A stretch of DNA of 64,000 nucleotides from Edaphobacter aggregans DSM 19364 (GTDB lineage Bacteria; Acidobacteriota; Terriglobia; Terriglobales; Acidobacteriaceae). The position numbers and the translations under genes were made by a program. The notes below the pieces were generated by a model. It did not search any database, had not been told where the DNA came from, and saw only the letters and a program-made list of their open reading frames with translations. This document shows positions 18,240-26,616 of this stretch, one piece after another; position 1 is the stretch's first letter; each line of letters begins with the position of its first letter. The stretch covers positions 124,001-188,000 of the forward strand of contig NZ_JQKI01000012.1 of assembly GCF_000745965.1 (NCBI RefSeq). Direction: 5' to 3'.

Positions 18240-19298
18240 ATGCAAACCGAACCCATCGGCAGCATCCCTCGTCCCGCCTCCCTGCTCCAGGCCATCGCCG
18301 CCTTCCAATCCGGCCAAATCACCCGCGAGCAGCTCGACCGCGCCTACGACGACGCCCTCCGCGACACCATCCAGCGCCTAGAGCAGACCGGCTCCCCCGT
18401 CATCACCGACGGCGAGCAGACCAAGCCCAGCTTCGCCACCTACCCGCTCTCCGGCCTCACCAACCTCGCACTCGATGGAGTCGTCATCCCCTTCGCCGAC
18501 GGGCACACCCGCCAGCTCCCGCGCCTGACCTCCGGCCCCTTCCGCTACGCCGTGTATGCCGCCTCCTACTTCACACGCGCGCGCACCCTCACCACTCGCC
18601 CGCTCAAGCAAGCCGTCATCTCGGCATCCGCGCTCAGCCTCCTCTATCCCTCCGATCCCATCCCCGGCTATCCGCGCGAAGCCTTCCTCGCCGACCTCCT
18701 CAACGAAGCCGAAACCGACATCCGCACTGCGCTCGACGCCGGCGCCGACTCCGTCCAGATCGACTTCACCGAAGGCCGGCTCTCGCTCAAGCTCGATCCC
18801 TCCGGCGGTCTTCTCCGCAGCTTCATCGACATCAACAATCAGGTCCTCGATCGCTTCACTCCAGCTCAGCGCCAGCGCATCGGCGTCCACGCCTGCCCCG
18901 GTGGCGACCGCGACTCCACCCACAGTGCCGACGTCGACTACACCACCCTCCTCCCCGACCTCTTTCAGATGAACGCTGGCCGCTTCTACCTTCAGATGGC
19001 AAGCGAAGCGAATCGCGAACGCGCGTTGCTCACCGTACGCCGCGTACTCAAACCCGATCAGTTCGTCTTCATCGGCGTCATCGACCCCATCAACGCTCTC
19101 ATCGAAACACCCGCTCTTGTGAAGTACAGGATTCTCGAAACCGCATCCCTGCTTCCCGTCGAGCAACTCGGATCGACGGATGACTGCGGCTTCGCTCCCT
19201 TCGCCGACGACACCTCGACAGCACGTGATACCGCCTTTGCCAAGATCGACGCACGAGTCAAGGGCACGGCCCTCGCAGCCCGCGAATTGGGCCTCTAA
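18240..19298 (+). CDS. cobalamin-independent methionine synthase C-terminal-like (MetE family) protein
   Basis: 352 residues, about half the length of full MetE, corresponding to its catalytic C-terminal TIM barrel. It begins MQTEPIGSIPRP, has VQIDFTEGRLSLK and the zinc-ligand block GVHACPGGD, with a late cysteine in GSTDDCGFAPF as the other expected ligand. Single-barrel MetE-like proteins transfer methyl groups to thiols from various donors; the donor here is not known. It stands alone, with no homocysteine or folate gene beside it. Confidence 0.82.
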   Translation: MQTEPIGSIPRPASLLQAIAAFQSGQITREQLDRAYDDALRDTIQRLEQTGSPVITDGEQTKPSFATYPLSGLTNLALDGVVIPFADGHTRQLPRLTSGPFRYAVYAASYFTRARTLTTRPLKQAVISASALSLLYPSDPIPGYPREAFLADLLNEAETDIRTALDAGADSVQIDFTEGRLSLKLDPSGGLLRSFIDINNQVLDRFTPAQRQRIGVHACPGGDRDSTHSADVDYTTLLPDLFQMNAGRFYLQMASEANRERALLTVRRVLKPDQFVFIGVIDPINALIETPALVKYRILETASLLPVEQLGSTDDCGFAPFADDTSTARDTAFAKIDARVKGTALAARELGL

Positions 19299-19474
19299 TC
19301 CAGCTCTTGCAGCACGACTCCCACGGCTCTACCGCCGCTAAGTGGGCATCGCAAGGAAGTGCGACCCGCTATTTTATAGACACACGTCTCTCGCATTGCA
19401 TTCCTCCCCAAATAGGCACATAATCCCACAGACGCGGGAGAGCGATTCATGAGTCTCCGAGAGCCCTGCCTGCC

Positions 19475-19816
19475 TTGCATGATCGTCGCAGCCACGGCCC
19501 TATCTCTCATGGCGCTTGCGATCTCTCTTCCCATACGGGCCTTTGTTCGGAGGCACATCTGATCCGGAGGTACTCCCCATGGGCCGCGGCTGGCTCCGTG
19601 CATCGCTCACCCAGCGGCCAGCAGGATCGCGAACGCATCGCCCAGGCTCTGCCCGACGATCAGCGCTACCTCCTCGACCTTCGCAGCATCGACGTTCGCG
19701 AAGCTCCACGGGTTCGCGACCCGCAGCAGTTCCTCGCCCCCGGAATCACGTTCGGCGGCCAATCGCCTGCTCCGCCGTCAGAGAGAGCAGGCCACCCCGG
19801 CTTCAACATCACATAG
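19475..19816 (+). CDS. small hypothetical protein, start uncertain
   Basis: The strand-plus frame ending TAG at 19816 has strong C/G preference at third positions from about 19600 on, as the neighbouring real genes do (RERIAQALPDDQRYLLDLRSI). The region before it does not look coding in this frame; instead a different frame opens at ATG 19449 with a 37-residue signal-like helix (CMIVAATALSLMALAISL). One exported protein split by a frameshift is possible. I recognise no family. Whether it is expressed is unknown. Confidence 0.35.
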   Translation: MHDRRSHGPISHGACDLSSHTGLCSEAHLIRRYSPWAAAGSVHRSPSGQQDRERIAQALPDDQRYLLDLRSIDVREAPRVRDPQQFLAPGITFGGQSPAPPSERAGHPGFNIT

Positions 19817-19948
19817 TCGTCTTCACGCTTGAAAGAACGACAGCATCACCTGCCCTGTTTGCCTCTCCTCAAGCACGAGGCCTATAGTCTCCCGGTCACT
19901 CCCTCTGGGCTCCGTTCAGAATTCTTATCTCAACCGGGAGGTCCTCCT

Positions 19949-21583
19949 ATGCCCTGGATCGGACGAAAGAAGATCGCCTTCATTCCGCTCTATCGCCCCA
20001 ACGCTCATCCACCCGACCTGATCCCTCCTGATTGGCCCAGCGCCATTCAGCAGCGAGTCTTCTTCGACCCCGATCCAAGGACCGGCATCGATCGCTCTCT
20101 CCGTGCCTACATCGTGGCCGCGTCCTCCGGCCGCGCCGATCTCGACGCCGCCGTGCTGCCCATGCAGACCGTCGACCAGCAGGACGTGCCGCCCGACATC
20201 CTCGAAGGCGCCATGGGCGATCAACTCCGCGATGAGGGCTTCGACGCCGCGGCAATCGTCATGCTCGGCGGTCCCGGCGCAGGCACAACCCGCGGTTTCT
20301 GGTGCCGCTTCGTCATGCTCGAACAGGTCGGCGTCTGGGCCATGGAGACCATGCACTCCCTCACCGGCTTCGGCGATCTCTACCCCTTCGGCGGCAACAT
20401 GGGAACCTACGACGAAATGGCCTGCGCCTGCGGCACCCATCCTTCCGCTTACACCAAGAGAGCAGTCCAGTGGCTCGACGCCTCCGCCATCACGCCGCAC
20501 TCCGGCCGGGCCAACGCTTACTCCCTGCACTCCATCGGGCTCGTTCAGCCGCCTCCGTCCGGCCGATCGTCGGCCGTACAGATCGGCGCAAACGTCCCGT
20601 ACCTCATGGTCGAAGCGCGCCAGAAGGTCGATGAGTTCGACGCCGGCATCCCCGGCGAAGGCGTCATCGTCTACCAGGTCCTGACCAACGATCCTCTCGG
20701 CCACCCGCAGAACGGAACTCCTCCGGTCAAGCTCCTCACCGCCACAGCACTCAAGCCCGGGCAAGCCATCGTCTCCCCCACCAACGTCGCCGTCAGCGTA
20801 CTCGGCGCTCTCCCCGGTGGATTCTTCGTCACCATCGACGACCGCAACGCTCCCTTCTCAAGCGGACAGCTCCTCTTCTATCGTGACAACACTCGCAACG
20901 GAACCGGCGACGTCAACACGCCCGGAGTGATCGGCCTCGGCGGATGGACGCAGTTCCTTCGTCTCTTCTACGGCGGCGACGGCATCCTCTACGCTGTCAA
21001 TCCGCAGGGCCAGCTCCTCTTCTATCGCGACAACAACCGCAACGGCACCGGCGACGTCAACACACCCTCCATCATCGGCCAGGGAGGATGGCAGTCCATG
21101 CGCTTCCTCTTCTCCGGCGACCCCGGCGTCATCTACGCCGTCAACCAGCAGGGCCAGCTCCTCTTCTACCGCGACAACACACGCAACGGAACCGGCGACG
21201 TCAACACCCCCTCCATCATCGGCCAGGGAGGATGGCAGCAGTTCCGCCATCTCTTCTACGGCGGCGACGGCATCCTCTACGCCGTCAACCAGCAAGGCCA
21301 GCTCCTCTTCTACCGCGACAACACACGCAACGGAACCGGCGACGTTAACACGCCCTCCATCATCGGCCAGGGAGGATGGCAGCAGTTCCGGCACCTCTTC
21401 TACGGCGGCGACGGAATCATCTACGCCGTCAACCAGCAGGGCCAGCTCCTCTTCTACCGCGACAACACGCGCAACGGAACCGGCGACGTCAACACACCCT
21501 CCGTCATCGGACAGGGAGGATGGCAAACGATGAAGTTCCTCTTCGGAGGCGACCCCGGAGTCATCTACGCCGTCCGGGCATAG
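19949..21583 (+). CDS. M6-protease-like domain with MExxH, fused to a five-bladed tachylectin-type propeller
   Basis: ATG 19949 is preferred: GGGAGGT is just upstream and the preceding 40 codons look non-coding. 544 residues. Residues about 1-300 resemble the M6/immune-inhibitor core: GVWAMETMHSLTGFGDLYPF, MGTYDEMACACGTHPSAYTK and a C-terminal beta part. The usual HExxH is METMH (132-136), so the first zinc histidine is methionine and activity is doubtful. Residues 306-544 are five 48-residue repeats (GQLLFYRDNTRNGTGDVN...), the number and size of blades in tachylectin-2, a GlcNAc/GalNAc-binding lectin. No signal peptide is visible. A carbohydrate- or surface-binding role is inferred. Confidence 0.75.
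   Translation: MPWIGRKKIAFIPLYRPNAHPPDLIPPDWPSAIQQRVFFDPDPRTGIDRSLRAYIVAASSGRADLDAAVLPMQTVDQQDVPPDILEGAMGDQLRDEGFDAAAIVMLGGPGAGTTRGFWCRFVMLEQVGVWAMETMHSLTGFGDLYPFGGNMGTYDEMACACGTHPSAYTKRAVQWLDASAITPHSGRANAYSLHSIGLVQPPPSGRSSAVQIGANVPYLMVEARQKVDEFDAGIPGEGVIVYQVLTNDPLGHPQNGTPPVKLLTATALKPGQAIVSPTNVAVSVLGALPGGFFVTIDDRNAPFSSGQLLFYRDNTRNGTGDVNTPGVIGLGGWTQFLRLFYGGDGILYAVNPQGQLLFYRDNNRNGTGDVNTPSIIGQGGWQSMRFLFSGDPGVIYAVNQQGQLLFYRDNTRNGTGDVNTPSIIGQGGWQQFRHLFYGGDGILYAVNQQGQLLFYRDNTRNGTGDVNTPSIIGQGGWQQFRHLFYGGDGIIYAVNQQGQLLFYRDNTRNGTGDVNTPSVIGQGGWQTMKFLFGGDPGVIYAVRA
20864..21583 (+). repeat. five tandem 144-bp coding repeats (propeller blades)
   Basis: Units begin at 20864, 21008, 21152, 21296 and 21440, each opening with GG(A/C)CAGCTCCTCTTCTA. 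Units 3 and 4 are nearly identical, units 1 and 5 most different, which suggests recent expansion in the middle. Each encodes one 48-residue blade. Confidence 0.9.
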
Positions 21584-21600
21584 AACCACTCATCCAACTC

Positions 21601-21660
21601 GGTGCCCACTCATGCGGTCTCATGCATGAGTGGGACATTCGTGCGACAGCGCGATCCGCT
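21601..21660. repeat. dispersed GTGCCCCAT palindromic repeat, copy 4
   Basis: GGTGCCCACTCATGC-GGTCTCATG-CATGAGTGGGACA followed by GCGACAGCGCGATCC. It is a variant with ACTCATGC/GCATGAGT arms and sits in the 81-bp gap between convergent genes, where it may also act as a terminator. Confidence 0.65.
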
Positions 21661-21664
21661 CTTC

Positions 21665-22270
21665 CTAATTCGACGCCGGAGCTGCGGCCGCCGCAGCCGG
21701 CACCGCAGGCGCAGCCACCGCAGGTCTCGCAGCCACCTTCGCACAGAACTCCTTCGACATCGACTTCGTCAGCTTCTTCTCATACTCGAAGTTCTTCGCC
21801 GTATCGTCCCACCGGTACGCCTCGCCCCCGCACTTCAGCTTCTTCTTCTTCTTCGTCTCCCAGTGTCCGGCAAACACCACGTGGTCCTTCGGCACCAGCT
21901 CCACCGAACCTCCCTTGCCCTCCTCTGTCCCCGAGAGAAACGTCATCGGCACAATCTTCTCGTCCCTCCCCTTGAACCGCGCGGCCACAGGAGTCTCTCC
22001 CTCCAGCCGCACCACCGTCATCTCTTCCGTGTACCCGCCCATGCCCAGGTCCACCAGCGCCACCTGCACTCCGGGCGCAACGTCCGCCGTCTTCGCGATC
22101 GATGCCGGATAGTGCGCCTGTTCTGCCACCATCGGAAACGCATGGCGCACCGCGAGTTGCACCATCGGCAGCATCGTCTTCCAATCCACCTGCGGAGGCG
22201 CATCCGTCGCTGCAAACACGCCAGCGCACCCCGCCACCCACATACCCGCCAGAACGATCCCTCTTCTCAT
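21665..22270 (-). CDS. hypothetical exported protein, Ala/Pro-rich tail
   Basis: ATG 22270 gives a signal peptide at once (MRRGIVLAGMWVAGCAGVFA), and a GAGGTCGGG ribosome-binding site precedes it; an upstream ATG at 22303 would add 11 residues. About 201 residues. No family recognised. Visible features are a central beta-rich part with KIVPMTFLSGTEEGKGG, a KKKKKLK basic run, two late cysteines and an Ala/Pro-rich end. Its stop is just past a dispersed repeat. Probably periplasmic. Confidence 0.65.
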   Translation of the reverse strand: MRRGIVLAGMWVAGCAGVFAATDAPPQVDWKTMLPMVQLAVRHAFPMVAEQAHYPASIAKTADVAPGVQVALVDLGMGGYTEEMTVVRLEGETPVAARFKGRDEKIVPMTFLSGTEEGKGGSVELVPKDHVVFAGHWETKKKKKLKCGGEAYRWDDTAKNFEYEKKLTKSMSKEFCAKVAARPAVAAPAVPAAAAAAPASN

Positions 22271-22598
22271 CCCGACCTCCGGTCCTTGCGAAGCCACGCA
22301 CACTCCGCTCTAGTGACCAGCCTACCCAGTACTCCCGTCCCACACCGATCCCCCAAAAGTACCAGCGCAGCGAAATCCCTCTGGGGACAAACCTGCTCTT
22401 GCCTCTCAAAGAGTGTGAAAATTCCCGCGCAACCCTCCTTACATATCAATCACTTACAAACCAAAGTTTTATCTAGCAAAACGCTACTGGTTTCTTTCTT
22501 GAAAACAATCTTTTCGCTTCGCTAGATTGGGCTCCGCGCAAAAACAGACAATCTGGCATGCGCGATAACAGCGGTTCCTGAAATAAGGAGAGCGTTAC

Positions 22599-24050
22599 AT
22601 GCGCGGAATCGACACAAAGAAGCTGTGCTTTTTTCTTGCGAGCCTATCCACTGCGGCACTACTCACCGCACAAACACAAACCCCCGCACACCTCAGGGCT
22701 GACGGAGTCATTCAGCCGGAGACCTTCGCCGGCACCGTCCTCCAGGCCGCGCCGGAGACACCCGATTGCAGCCACCTCAGCTTCGGCCCTCACCTCACTC
22801 AGGTTCCCGACGCCACTCTTGGAAGCTACGTCTTCGTCTTCAACTCGCACGTCGTCCCCGACAACGATCGCTGCTCTGCCACCGACCGTCAGCGGCTCGA
22901 GATCAAGACCGAAGGCCACGGCAACCCAACGCCCTATCAGGACTACATCGTCGGCCATCTCGGCGAAACCGTGACCCACCGCTGGAGATTTCAACTCCCC
23001 ACCGGCTTTCAACCATCAAACAGCTTCACTCACATCCATCAGATCAAAGCCTTCGACGGCGACGACGGATCTCCGCTCATCACACTCACTCCGCGCTTCG
23101 GCAACCCGAACACCATTCAGCTGCTGCTGATCACATCCACCATCGCAAATCCGCCAGCCCAGACCATCACGCTCACCCAGGCGCCGCTCGCGCCCTTCAT
23201 CGGCGAGTGGGTCGAGGCATACGAGAAGATCACCTACAACCACACGCTGGAAGAGGGAGCCACCAATCCCGGACGCTACTCCATCGTCATCAACCGCCTC
23301 AGCGACAACGCCACTATCTTCTCCTACTCCAGCAACAACATCGACATGTGGCGCGTCGGCACCACAACCATCCGGCCAAAGTGGGGTGTCTATCGCAGCC
23401 TCGCCAATGCGCAACAGCTTCGTGACGAACAGGTGCGCTTCAACAACATCTGTATCGCCAAGGGGAACGATGACTGTCCCAGTGACTCCACGCTGCCGGA
23501 CTTCTCCCTTACCTCCGACACCGCCACCGCGACAATCGCTCCCGGCGGCACTACGTCGTACAACCTGAACCTCGCGCCGCTCAACAGCTTTACCCAGAAC
23601 GTCAGCCTCAGCCTTACGGGCTCGAACGTCGTTCCTGGCTCAACTGCAGTGCCCGCTGCCACCAACCTCACCGGACTTCCCGCAGCGGCAACCGCACAGT
23701 TCAGCTCTCCCGTCGTCGCGGGCGGATCCGGCTCGTCCACCCTCACCATCACGACATCGTCATCCACGCCGCCCGGTAGTTACACGCTGGTCGTCAACGG
23801 CCTCAGCGCCGATGGTTTCCGCTCCCACGTCGCTTCCCTTCCCCTCGTGGTCTCGGGTGCTCCCGGCGATGTCAATCATGACGGAACCGTCGATTGCTCC
23901 GACGTAACCTCGGTCCGGGCCTCGTTCGGTAGAAAGGTGGGACAGACCGGATACAGCCCAGCCGCCGACTTCAACGGCGACGGTTTCGTCAATGTCCTCG
24001 ACCTCCAATTTGCCGTTCAGCACCTGCCCGCTGGCACCACCTGCCAGTAA
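22599..24050 (+). CDS. secreted polysaccharide-lyase-like protein with C-terminal dockerin
   Basis: 483 residues. Signal peptide (LCFFLASLSTAALLTAQ, about 8-25). Residues about 60-290 look like a jelly-roll polysaccharide lyase (DRQRLEIKTEG, SFTHIHQIKAF, IRPKWGVYRS are lyase-family-like blocks). A Ser/Thr-rich Ig-like segment (about 300-415) follows. The end is a type I dockerin: two calcium loops, GDVNHDGTVDCSDV and ADFNGDGFVNVLDL, about 40 residues apart. The next gene, 43 bp away, encodes a cohesin, so the pair could bind each other. Catalytic residues cannot be fixed by eye, and the lyase call is tentative. Confidence 0.72.
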   Translation: MRGIDTKKLCFFLASLSTAALLTAQTQTPAHLRADGVIQPETFAGTVLQAAPETPDCSHLSFGPHLTQVPDATLGSYVFVFNSHVVPDNDRCSATDRQRLEIKTEGHGNPTPYQDYIVGHLGETVTHRWRFQLPTGFQPSNSFTHIHQIKAFDGDDGSPLITLTPRFGNPNTIQLLLITSTIANPPAQTITLTQAPLAPFIGEWVEAYEKITYNHTLEEGATNPGRYSIVINRLSDNATIFSYSSNNIDMWRVGTTTIRPKWGVYRSLANAQQLRDEQVRFNNICIAKGNDDCPSDSTLPDFSLTSDTATATIAPGGTTSYNLNLAPLNSFTQNVSLSLTGSNVVPGSTAVPAATNLTGLPAAATAQFSSPVVAGGSGSSTLTITTSSSTPPGSYTLVVNGLSADGFRSHVASLPLVVSGAPGDVNHDGTVDCSDVTSVRASFGRKVGQTGYSPAADFNGDGFVNVLDLQFAVQHLPAGTTCQ

Positions 24051-24093
24051 TCAACGGACACGTTCAAAAGCTCACTATCCCAGAGGAGAACAA

Positions 24094-24810
24094 ATGAAAC
24101 TCGGAAGACTCTTCCTGCTTACGACGACCTTCGCCTTGTTGGCCCATACCGCCGCTCGCGCCGATGCCGTGCTCTCCGTCGTCCCCTACTCCAGCGCCGT
24201 CACCGCGGGCCAGCAGTTCACCGTCGGCATCTACGTCACCGGCCCCACCGTCATTCACAACGGTCAAACCATCACCTCCAACGTGACCGATCTGTCCGCG
24301 TTCCAATTCGACCTCGCCTTCAACTGCCTGGTCGCAGGAGGAAACTCCAGCAGCTGCGCTCCGGGGGCAGGCATCCTGAATGCCGTCTCCGTCACCGAAG
24401 GCCCCTTCCTTCCCAACGGCGGAACCAACCCCACCTTCTTTGAATCCGGCACCATCGATAACACCGCGGGAACCATCTCGTCCATCGGCGACGTCGGACT
24501 CTCCGGCGTCACCGGCAGCGGCTATCTCGTCAACATCACCTTCCAGGCACTCCAGGCCGGAACCACGAGCATCGCCATCCTCGCCAACAGCGACCTCCAG
24601 TTCTACGACTCCAACTTCAACCCCATCGTCATCGACGACTCCGTCACGACGTCTCCCGGCCAGCAGACCTTTCCCACCAACCAATCCCTCTCCACCAACG
24701 TCACCGTCGCCCCGGTGCCGGAACCTCCGTCCTTACAGCTCCTGTTGATCGGAGGTTCCATGACCTTGGTCACGCTGTTAGGTTCGCGCCGGCTCTCAGC
24801 GCAACACTAA
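24094..24810 (+). CDS. cohesin-domain protein with PEP-CTERM sorting tail
   Basis: ATG 24094 has GAGGAG 8 bp upstream and opens a signal peptide (MKLGRLFLLTTTFALLAHTA); the open frame extends upstream but overlaps the dockerin gene. 238 residues. The body reads as a cohesin: AGQQFTVGIYVTG, LSAFQFDLAFN, GTISSIGDVGLSGVTGSGYL, VNITFQALQAGTTSIAIL. The tail VPEPPSLQLLLIGGSM...LGSRRLSA has the VPEP motif, a hydrophobic helix and basic end of PEP-CTERM proteins, so sorting by an exosortase and display at the cell surface is expected. Neighbour is the dockerin protein. Confidence 0.8.
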   Translation: MKLGRLFLLTTTFALLAHTAARADAVLSVVPYSSAVTAGQQFTVGIYVTGPTVIHNGQTITSNVTDLSAFQFDLAFNCLVAGGNSSSCAPGAGILNAVSVTEGPFLPNGGTNPTFFESGTIDNTAGTISSIGDVGLSGVTGSGYLVNITFQALQAGTTSIAILANSDLQFYDSNFNPIVIDDSVTTSPGQQTFPTNQSLSTNVTVAPVPEPPSLQLLLIGGSMTLVTLLGSRRLSAQH

Positions 24811-24828
24811 CGCCCACCGGGTGCACCG

Positions 24829-24890
24829 GGTGCCCCATCTTCGCCGCGGCTTCATCGCGGCTAAGGTGGGCAATTTTTGCGGAAGCAAAA
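24829..24890. repeat. dispersed GTGCCCCAT palindromic repeat, copy 5
   Basis: GGGTGCCCCATCTTCGCCGCG-GCTTCATC-GCGGCTAAGGTGGGCA, followed by TTTTTGC-GGAA-GCAAAAA. This is the clearest copy: the inner arm CCGCG/CGCGG and the outer TGCCCCAT.../GGTGGGCA pair well. Confidence 0.7.
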
Positions 24891-24993
24891 ATCCAGACAC
24901 TCTCGATTCGCCGCAACTGTCGTGCTCCATACGCGATATCCACAACCAAACCCTTGACACCCACTGCTATCCTTAAATTAGGAAAGAGGGAAC

Positions 24994-25017
24994 GAAGCCC
25001 GGCCACAGCCGGGCTTC
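24994..25017 (+). terminator. perfect hairpin, probable terminator or small-RNA end
   Basis: GAAGCCCGGC-CACA-GCCGGGCTTC, a perfect 10-bp stem with a 4-base loop followed by TGCATTT. It lies 28 bp after GCTATCCTTAAATTAGGAAA, a leader that recurs before the 29090 hairpin. Confidence 0.6.
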
Positions 25018-25125
25018 TGCATTTAAGCCGCTACAAGACCGAAGTACCCCGCTAAACTATCTGTTTCGAAGACTTTGCACACTTAAGTACGGGAGGGGGA
25101 CAACCCATGAGAAGATAGCCGAAGC

Positions 25126-26544
25126 ATGGATACACAAAGCTTCGCCATCACCATCATGGCCGCCGGTCAGGGCACCCGCCTCAAGAGCAAGCGCCCCAAA
25201 GTCCTCCACGAGATCGGAGGCCGCGCCCTCCTCCTCCACGTCATCGACGCCGCCCAAAAGGTCGTCCCGGCCGACAGAATCTACTGCATCATCGGCCACG
25301 AGGCCGACCGCGTCCGCGCCGCCGTCGAGTCCACCGGAGTCCAGTTCGTCCTCCAGCCCGAGCAGCGAGGAACCGGCCACGCCCTCCAGATGCTCAAGGC
25401 CTTCTTCGCCCTCTCCGGTGCGCCGATCCCCGAAAACCTGCTCGTCCTCTCCGGCGACGTCCCGCTCATCCGCCCCGAGACCATCGCCTCCATCTGCGAG
25501 ACCCACCTCCACGAGCAGGCCGCGATGACCATCCTCACCGCCGTCCCCCCGAACCCCACTGGATACGGCCGCGTCCTCCGCCGCACCCCCGGCCAGCCGG
25601 AAGTCACCGCCATCGTCGAACAAAAATCGCTCACCCCCGACCAACACTCGACCCCCGAGATCAACTCCGGGATCTACTGCTTCCGCACCTCCGCCCTCTT
25701 CGAAAAACTCGACCTCCTCGACACCAACAACGCGCACGGCGAGTTCTATCTCACCGACGTCGCCGCAATGCTCGTCGCCGACCAGCAGCGAGTCGTCGCC
25801 GTCCAGGCCGAGAGCATCGACGAGGTCCTCGGAGCCAACACCATCGCCGAGATGATGCACCTCGACGCCGCCATGCGCCTCGCCACCGCGCGCCGCCTCA
25901 TGGCCGCAGGCGTCACCATCTTCCGCCCCGACACCCAGGTCATCGACGCCGAGGTCGAGGTCGGCCCCGACACCGTCATCGAGCCCTTCGTCCAGCTCCT
26001 CGGCTCCACCAGGATCGGCTCCGACTGCCGCATCCGCTCCTTCACCGTCATCCAGGACACCAGGATCGGCGACAACGTCACCGTGCTCAACGCCTGCAAC
26101 TTCGACCGCTCCGAGATCGCCGACGGAGCCATCCTCGGCCCCTACGCCCGCCTCCGCCCAGAGAGCCGCATCGGCGAGAACGCACACATCGGCAACTTCG
26201 TCGAGACCAAAAAGGTCACCATCGGCAAAGGCTCGAAGGCCAACCACCTCACCTACCTCGGCGACACCATCGTCGGCGAGAAGACCAACATCGGCGCCGG
26301 AACCATCACCTGCAACTACGACGGTGTGCTGAAGCACCAGACCACCATCGGCGACAACGTCTTCGTCGGCTCCGACTCCACGCTCGTCGCCCCCATCACT
26401 ATCGAGTCGAACTCGTACATCGCCGCCGGAAGCTCCATCACCGACGACGTACCCTCCGGAGCCCTCGCCCTCGGCCGCGCACGTCAGGTCACCAAGCCCG
26501 GCTGGGTCACCGCGAAGAACGAGAGCCGCAAAGCCAGGCAGTAA
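25126..26544 (+). CDS. glmU: bifunctional GlmU (GlcNAc-1-P uridyltransferase / GlcN-1-P acetyltransferase)
   Basis: 472 residues, normal length. The N-terminal pyrophosphorylase has the signature MAAGQGTRLKSKRPKVLHEIGG and EQRGTGHAL; the C-terminal left-handed beta-helix carries the hexapeptide repeats (IGEN, IGKG, IGAG, IGDN) and the acetyltransferase block KANHLTYLGDTIVGEKTNIGAGTITCNYDG. It makes UDP-GlcNAc for peptidoglycan and LPS in the cytoplasm. Start chosen at the ATG after GATAGCCGAAGC; Shine-Dalgarno is weak. A long antisense open frame is a codon-bias shadow. Confidence 0.96.
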   Translation: MDTQSFAITIMAAGQGTRLKSKRPKVLHEIGGRALLLHVIDAAQKVVPADRIYCIIGHEADRVRAAVESTGVQFVLQPEQRGTGHALQMLKAFFALSGAPIPENLLVLSGDVPLIRPETIASICETHLHEQAAMTILTAVPPNPTGYGRVLRRTPGQPEVTAIVEQKSLTPDQHSTPEINSGIYCFRTSALFEKLDLLDTNNAHGEFYLTDVAAMLVADQQRVVAVQAESIDEVLGANTIAEMMHLDAAMRLATARRLMAAGVTIFRPDTQVIDAEVEVGPDTVIEPFVQLLGSTRIGSDCRIRSFTVIQDTRIGDNVTVLNACNFDRSEIADGAILGPYARLRPESRIGENAHIGNFVETKKVTIGKGSKANHLTYLGDTIVGEKTNIGAGTITCNYDGVLKHQTTIGDNVFVGSDSTLVAPITIESNSYIAAGSSITDDVPSGALALGRARQVTKPGWVTAKNESRKARQ

Positions 26545-26616
26545 AGCCGCCGCCTTCCCCTGCCGATAGAGCCTTGAGAAGACAAGCGCGAATCGCGCTG
26601 GGGAGTCTCGGGGCCA

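Noticed and set aside
20864..21583. CRISPR or satellite DNA from the 144-bp repeats
   Set aside because: They are in frame inside one gene, have no variable spacers, and encode regular 48-residue blades.
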